DNA of 9,192 nt. It comes from an uncultured Bacilli bacterium (GTDB taxonomy: Bacteria; Bacillota_I; Bacilli_A; RF39; UBA660). Positions 5,881 through 9,192 of this stretch are shown in pieces. Under the pieces are notes generated by a model. It saw only the letters and a program-made list of their open reading frames with translations, had not been told where the DNA came from and did no database searches. Position 1 is the first letter of the stretch. Every line of letters begins with the position of its first letter. The position numbers and the translations under genes were made by a program. Location of the stretch: contig CANQOE010000036.1 in NCBI GenBank assembly GCA_947625315.1, forward strand, positions 1 through 9,192, read 5' to 3'.

Positions 5881-5940
5881 AACAAGAACTTGTTTTCTAT
5901 TTATATAAATGTTAAAATATAAACGAAATTATTTAAAGGA
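5881..5940 (+). promoter_or_regulatory. uvrB promoter, overlapping dyad and RBS
   Basis: TTGTTT (5890-5895), 17 bp, and TAAAAT (5913-5918) preceded by TG (5910-5911) form a good promoter. An inverted repeat AACAAG-AA-CTTGTT (5881-5894) covers the -35, a position suited to a repressor. It does not match the Bacillota LexA box GAAC-N4-GTTC. The RBS is AAAGGA (5935-5940), 10 nt before the ATG. Confidence 0.55.
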
Positions 5941-5950
5941 CTGATAAAGT

Positions 5951-7894
5951 ATGTTTGAACTTATATCTAAATATCAACCAAGTGGTGATCAACCAGAGGC
6001 GATAAAAGAATTAGTGGATGGTATTAAAATTGGTAAAAAAGAACAAGTTTTACTAGGGGCAACTGGAACCGGAAAAACTTTTACAATTGCTAATGTTATT
6101 GCTCAAGTTAATAAACCAACTTTAGTATTAGCACACAATAAAACTCTAGCAGGACAACTTTATGCCGAATTAGCCGAACTTTTCCCCAACAATCATGTTG
6201 ATTATTTTGTTTCTTTCTATGATTATTATCAACCCGAAGCTTATGTTCCTCAAAGTGATACATACATTGAAAAAGATAGTTCTATCAATGATGAAATAGA
6301 TGAAATGCGCAATAAAGCTACAACTGATTTGATTAACCATAAAGATGTAATAATCGTGGCTTCTGTTTCATGTATTTATGGTATTGGCGAAAAAGAAGAA
6401 TATGAAAAATCTATGTTAGTCTTAAATTTAAATGATAATATTAAACGTAATGAAATTATAAATAGATTAGTTGATATGACTTATGAACGCAATGACTTAG
6501 ACTTCCATCGGGGAACTTTTCGCAGTCACGGTGATATAATCGATGTTATCCCAGCATCTGAACATGCTCAAGCCATTAGAATTGAATTATTTGGTGATAC
6601 AATTGACCGCATATCAACATTTGACCCTTTAACAGGCGTTACTATTTCCGATAAAAAAACAGTAATTATCTCACCAGCTACCCAATTTGTTACATCACCA
6701 GAAAAATTACAAGAAGCCATTAAAAGAATTGAAGAAGAATTAAAAGAGCGCCTAGCCGTTTTAAAAAGTGAAAATAAACTTTTAGAAGAACAACGTTTAA
6801 GAGAAAGAACTAATTATGATTTAGAAATGCTTAAAGAAACTGGTTATTGTAATGGTATTGAAAACTATTCTCGCCATTTAGCTTTAAGAGGTGAAGGTGA
6901 AACTCCTACTTGTTTAATTGACTTTTTCCCTGAAGATTTTCTTTTAGTAGTTGATGAATCTCACGTAACTTTACCTCAAGTACGTGGTATGTATAATGGA
7001 GACAGAATGCGCAAAATGACTCTTGTTGAATATGGCTTTCGTTTACCTAGTGCTTTAGATAATCGTCCCCTAAACTTTAGCGAATTTGAACAAAAAATCA
7101 AACAAGCTATTTATGTATCCGCAACACCTGGAGACTATGAACTTGAACATACTCATAATAAATATGTTGAACAAATAATTAGACCAACTGGTTTACTTGA
7201 CCCAACTATTGAAGTTAAACCATCAACTGGCCAAATTGATGATATAATTGAACAAATAAGAAAAAGAATTGATCTTAATGAAAGAGTTTTAATTACCACT
7301 TTAACTATTAGAATGAGCGAAGAATTAACTAACTATTTAAAAGAACTAGGTATTAAAGTAGCTTATTTACATAGCGAAATTAAAACTTTAGAACGCCTTA
7401 AAATAATTCATGATTTACGTTTAGGTATATATGATTGTATTGTAGGTATTAACCTTTTAAGAGAAGGGCTAGATATTCCCGAAGTTAGTTTAATTTGTAT
7501 AATTGATGCTGATAAACAAGGATTTTTAAGAAGTGAACGTAGTTTAATTCAAACCATTGGTAGATGCGCTAGAAATGCCGAAGGCCATGTTATTATGTAT
7601 GCTGATACTATGAGTGAAGCAATGGAAGAAGCCATCAAAGAAACTAAACGTCGTCGGCAAATTCAAGAAGAATATAATAAAGAACATAATATAACTCCTA
7701 AAACTATTATCAAAGATATAAAAGAAGTCGTATCTAATGAAATTGAAACCAAAGCTAAAAAACCAAAGATGAGTAAAAAAGAAAAAGAAAGTATCATCGA
7801 TACTTTAGAACAAGAAATGAAAGAGGCTGCTAAAAACCTAGACTTTGAAAGAGCTATGGAATTAAGGGATATCATTCTGGAAATGAAAAAATAA
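5951..7894 (+). CDS. uvrB: UvrABC excinuclease subunit B
   Basis: This 647-aa protein is full length for UvrB. It is the damage-verifying helicase-like subunit of nucleotide excision repair: loaded by UvrA, it inserts a beta-hairpin behind the lesion and then recruits UvrC. Visible hallmarks are the N-terminal YQPSGDQPEAI, Walker A GATGTGKT (36-43), the beta-hairpin with YDYYQPEAYVPQSDTYIEKD (90-109), the DESH Walker B box (335-338), the C-terminal helicase half (REGLDIPEVSLI) and motif VI as QTIGRCARN, with Cys539 where most family members have Ala. A C-terminal UVR motif (LEQEMKEAAKNLDFERAMELRD) contacts UvrC/UvrA. The gene stands alone: uvrA, its usual downstream neighbour in Bacillota, is replaced by a convergent tsaD. 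No strong terminator is seen immediately after the stop. SOS control is likely from family knowledge, but a canonical LexA box is missing. Confidence 0.97.
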   Translation: MFELISKYQPSGDQPEAIKELVDGIKIGKKEQVLLGATGTGKTFTIANVIAQVNKPTLVLAHNKTLAGQLYAELAELFPNNHVDYFVSFYDYYQPEAYVPQSDTYIEKDSSINDEIDEMRNKATTDLINHKDVIIVASVSCIYGIGEKEEYEKSMLVLNLNDNIKRNEIINRLVDMTYERNDLDFHRGTFRSHGDIIDVIPASEHAQAIRIELFGDTIDRISTFDPLTGVTISDKKTVIISPATQFVTSPEKLQEAIKRIEEELKERLAVLKSENKLLEEQRLRERTNYDLEMLKETGYCNGIENYSRHLALRGEGETPTCLIDFFPEDFLLVVDESHVTLPQVRGMYNGDRMRKMTLVEYGFRLPSALDNRPLNFSEFEQKIKQAIYVSATPGDYELEHTHNKYVEQIIRPTGLLDPTIEVKPSTGQIDDIIEQIRKRIDLNERVLITTLTIRMSEELTNYLKELGIKVAYLHSEIKTLERLKIIHDLRLGIYDCIVGINLLREGLDIPEVSLICIIDADKQGFLRSERSLIQTIGRCARNAEGHVIMYADTMSEAMEEAIKETKRRRQIQEEYNKEHNITPKTIIKDIKEVVSNEIETKAKKPKMSKKEKESIIDTLEQEMKEAAKNLDFERAMELRDIILEMKK

Positions 7895-7923
7895 ATTATA
7901 TCATTTACATAAAATAAATTATT

Positions 7924-8009
7924 AAAAAAAGGAGGATAACCATCATTTGCTAAATACCAAGTGGTTAATGTTATTTATTCAATTTTTGTTACATACTTTT
8001 CTTTATTAA
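7924..8009 (+). other. Orphan strong Shine-Dalgarno with possible 20-codon hydrophobic peptide
   Basis: AAAAAAAGGAGG (7924-7935) is the best Shine-Dalgarno in the window, yet no ATG follows at normal spacing. The nearest usable start is TTG at 7947, 11 nt after GGAGG. It opens a 20-codon frame ending in TAA at 8007-8009, with a hydrophobic product (MLNTKWLMLFIQFLLHTFLY). It could be a small membrane peptide, a decayed gene start, or chance. No clear promoter precedes it apart from uvrB read-through. The frame overlaps the minus-strand relic at 7975-8085. Confidence 0.2.
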
Positions 8010-8085
8010 GAGCTATTAAAAATTTTTTAAAACTTAATGGATCCATATATTTTATTGCCGATCTCTTACGACTAAAAAAGGAGTT
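7975..8085 (-). pseudogene. Possible relic of a transposase C-terminus
   Basis: On the minus strand an open frame of 36 codons without a proper start reads SFFSRKRSAIKYMDPLSF, then KKFLIALNKEKYVTKIE and TAA. The first part resembles the tail of IS3-type transposases ('fYnrkR.HSalgYmsPeeF') with about two residues missing at the His. The frame is closed upstream by TAA and no catalytic region is visible. If real it is a short decayed remnant. A chance ORF in the other direction of an otherwise non-coding gap cannot be excluded. Confidence 0.22.
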
Positions 8086-8103
8086 TTAATATTATTTTAC
8101 TCC
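8074..8103 (-). terminator. Likely terminator downstream of tsaD
   Basis: On the minus strand GGAGT (8103-8099) pairs with ACTCC (8084-8080) and is followed at once by six T (8079-8074). The stem is only 5 bp with a 14-nt AT loop, but GC content and T-run are right. It lies about 90 nt beyond the tsaD stop. Confidence 0.45.
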
Positions 8104-8151
8104 ATGATTTTAATGTTTTATAAAATTTTTTTCATGTTTTGCACCTATTTA

Positions 8152-8160
8152 ATTATAGCA
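8152..8160 (-). promoter_or_regulatory. Extended -10 motif in the tsaD 3' region (possible short RNA)
   Basis: TGcTATAAT on the minus strand is a perfect extended -10, about 35 bp past the tsaD stop. Transcription from about 8145 to the terminator at 8074 would give an RNA of about 70 nt. It would contain an AGGTG-preceded five-codon frame (ATG AAA AAA ATT TTA TAA). No -35 is evident. Apart from the items listed, the 7895-8193 gap shows no further gene. Confidence 0.3.
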
Positions 8161-8193
8161 ATTATTAATTTTTTTCTCATAAATATGTGAAAA

Positions 8194-9192
8194 TTAACAA
8201 ATATCACAAGTAGGAATAGCTTTTAAATTATAATCACTAAACTCTTTTTTGAGATATAAAGGATAGGCAGCTGCTCCAATCATCGCAGCATTATCGGTGC
8301 AATAAAGAAGTCTAGGAATTAATAGTTTAGCATTATATTCTTGACATAGTTCTTGCATTTTTTCTTTTAGATAATTATTGGCAGATACGCCTCCCGCGAT
8401 AACTAGCCTTTTGATGTTTGTTTTTTCAAAAGCTAAACGCACCTTTCTAACTAATTCATCTATAGCTACTTTTTGAAAAGAACATGCTAAATCTGTAAAA
8501 CGAATAGCATTACCTCTTTGATTCTCGTTATGAACTAAATTAATAATGGCACTTTTAAGGCCACTGTAGGAAAAATTATAAGTATCATCATTTACTGGTT
8601 TAGGTAAATCATAAGTATTTTTGCCTTCTTTAGCTAAGCGTTCAACATTAGGCCCTCCGGGATACTTAAGACCTAAAACTCTGGCTACTTTATCAAAAGC
8701 TTCCCCAATAGCATCATCTAAAGTTTCGCCTAATTTTTGAAATTCATAATCATTTTGCATAACTAATAATTCAGTATGTCCACCACTGACAACTAAAGCT
8801 AAAAGAGGATATTCCATATTATTTTCTAAATTATTAGCATAAATGTGACCTATTAAATGATTGACGGCAATTAAAGGTTTATTATATATTAAACTCAATG
8901 TTTTAGCTGCTTCAATACCCACGATTAAACTCCCACTTAAGCCGGGACGATTAGCAACCGCGATGGCATCAATATCCTCTATTTTCATATGGGCTTTTGT
9001 CAAAGTTTCTTCTAAAACTAAAGTAATGGCCTCAGTATGCATTCTTGAAGCTATTTCGGGGACAACTCCTCCATATTTAGCGTGGGTATCAATTTGAGTA
9101 GCTATAGTTAAACTAACTACTTCTTTGCCATTTTTAACGATAGCCATACTTGTTTCATCACAAGTAGATTCAATAGCTAATATATATGTATC
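8194..9192 (-). CDS. tsaD: tRNA N6-adenosine threonylcarbamoyltransferase TsaD (first few codons outside window)
   Basis: The frame is open to the right edge. Upstream of the ATG at 9147 it reads DTYILAIESTCDETS, the conserved N-terminus, so that ATG is internal; 332 residues are visible and only the first few are missing. TsaD, with TsaB and TsaE, transfers the threonylcarbamoyl group from threonylcarbamoyl-AMP to A37 of ANN-decoding tRNAs (t6A). Visible signatures are ESTCDETS, the metal-binding HLIGH (H-x3-H), VVSGGHTELLV, GEAFDKVAR, YPGGP, FSYSGLKSA, IAGGVSANNYL and DNAAMIGAAA. The usual second Ser of ESSCDETS is Thr here. It ends in a Cys-containing tail (TCDIC). It converges on uvrB across a ~300-bp gap; the rest of its operon would lie to the right. 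Confidence 0.96.
   Translation of the reverse strand, partial: DTYILAIESTCDETSMAIVKNGKEVVSLTIATQIDTHAKYGGVVPEIASRMHTEAITLVLEETLTKAHMKIEDIDAIAVANRPGLSGSLIVGIEAAKTLSLIYNKPLIAVNHLIGHIYANNLENNMEYPLLALVVSGGHTELLVMQNDYEFQKLGETLDDAIGEAFDKVARVLGLKYPGGPNVERLAKEGKNTYDLPKPVNDDTYNFSYSGLKSAIINLVHNENQRGNAIRFTDLACSFQKVAIDELVRKVRLAFEKTNIKRLVIAGGVSANNYLKEKMQELCQEYNAKLLIPRLLYCTDNAAMIGAAAYPLYLKKEFSDYNLKAIPTCDIC

Noticed and set aside
5881..5894. Canonical LexA/DinR box at uvrB
   Set aside because: Half-sites and spacing do not match GAAC-N4-GTTC. It is kept only as a non-standard dyad.
7663..7875. 70-codon minus-strand frame inside uvrB
   Set aside because: It is antisense to the conserved C-terminal UVR region of uvrB and looks like a composition shadow.
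8005..8038. AT hairpin ATTAAG...CTTAAT as a uvrB terminator
   Set aside because: The stem is entirely A/T-rich with internal loops and is not followed by a T-tract.
8861..9097. 78-codon plus-strand frame inside tsaD
   Set aside because: It is antisense to highly conserved TsaD motifs and has no RBS.
1..9192. CRISPR array, tRNA, rRNA or riboswitch
   Set aside because: No regularly spaced palindromic repeats with unique spacers, no cloverleaf or rRNA-like GC-rich segments, and no recognised aptamer were seen. The only regular direct repeat is the short TTTACA triplet, which is far too small for CRISPR.
1..9192. Mycoplasma-type genetic code (TGA = Trp)
   Set aside because: Trp in the glycosyltransferase gene uses TGG, and all genes read through their full length without TGA as sense.

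Overview
The window is very AT-rich (by eye well under one-third G+C). Codon usage, Shine-Dalgarno sites and protein similarities suggest a low-GC member of the Bacillota/Bacilli, plausibly a gut-associated Erysipelotrichales- or RF39-like lineage. The lineage is inferred, not shown. Trp is encoded by TGG in the glycosyltransferase gene and no gene needs TGA as sense, so the standard bacterial code fits and code-4 mycoplasmas are unlikely.

Left part (1-2980): the 3' end of an Rpn/PD-(D/E)XK-transposase-like gene, then a multi-pass membrane protein resembling GT39/PMT-type glycosyltransferases. A tiny, very basic 39-codon gene on the minus strand, absent from long-ORF lists, converges on the glycosyltransferase gene across a shared bidirectional terminator. 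Diverging from the tiny gene is a 234-aa protein with an N-terminal Panacea/SocA-like (DUF4065) domain, the antitoxin domain of PanAT toxin-antitoxin modules. No obvious partner toxin is present. A second A-tract/T-tract hairpin closes this gene and the converging surface-protein gene.

Centre (2981-5950): an 885-aa secreted surface protein on the minus strand has a signal peptide, a long beta-helix-type repeat region, an InlB-B-like repeat, a C-terminal module and a membrane anchor with a non-canonical sorting-like motif (PNTFD). Its upstream region is the most interesting part of the window. A run of eight G lies exactly between a TTGATT -35 and a perfect TATAAT -10, giving a 15-bp spacer. 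This is the layout of a phase-variable promoter tuned by slipped-strand mispairing. Just upstream, TTTACA occurs three times at an exact 12-bp period, like OmpR/PhoB-type response-regulator boxes. Surface protein, mutable promoter and regulator boxes together suggest a switchable, regulated surface antigen or adhesin.

Right part (5951-9192): uvrB (nucleotide excision repair), without uvrA next to it. It is followed by a ~300-bp gap with an orphan Shine-Dalgarno, a weak relic on the minus strand and a possible short transcript. The window ends in tsaD on the minus strand (t6A tRNA modification), which lacks only its first few codons.

Promoters in the window often carry an extended -10 (TGnTATAAT or TGnTAAAAT). 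The surface-protein promoter does not, so it may depend more on spacer length.
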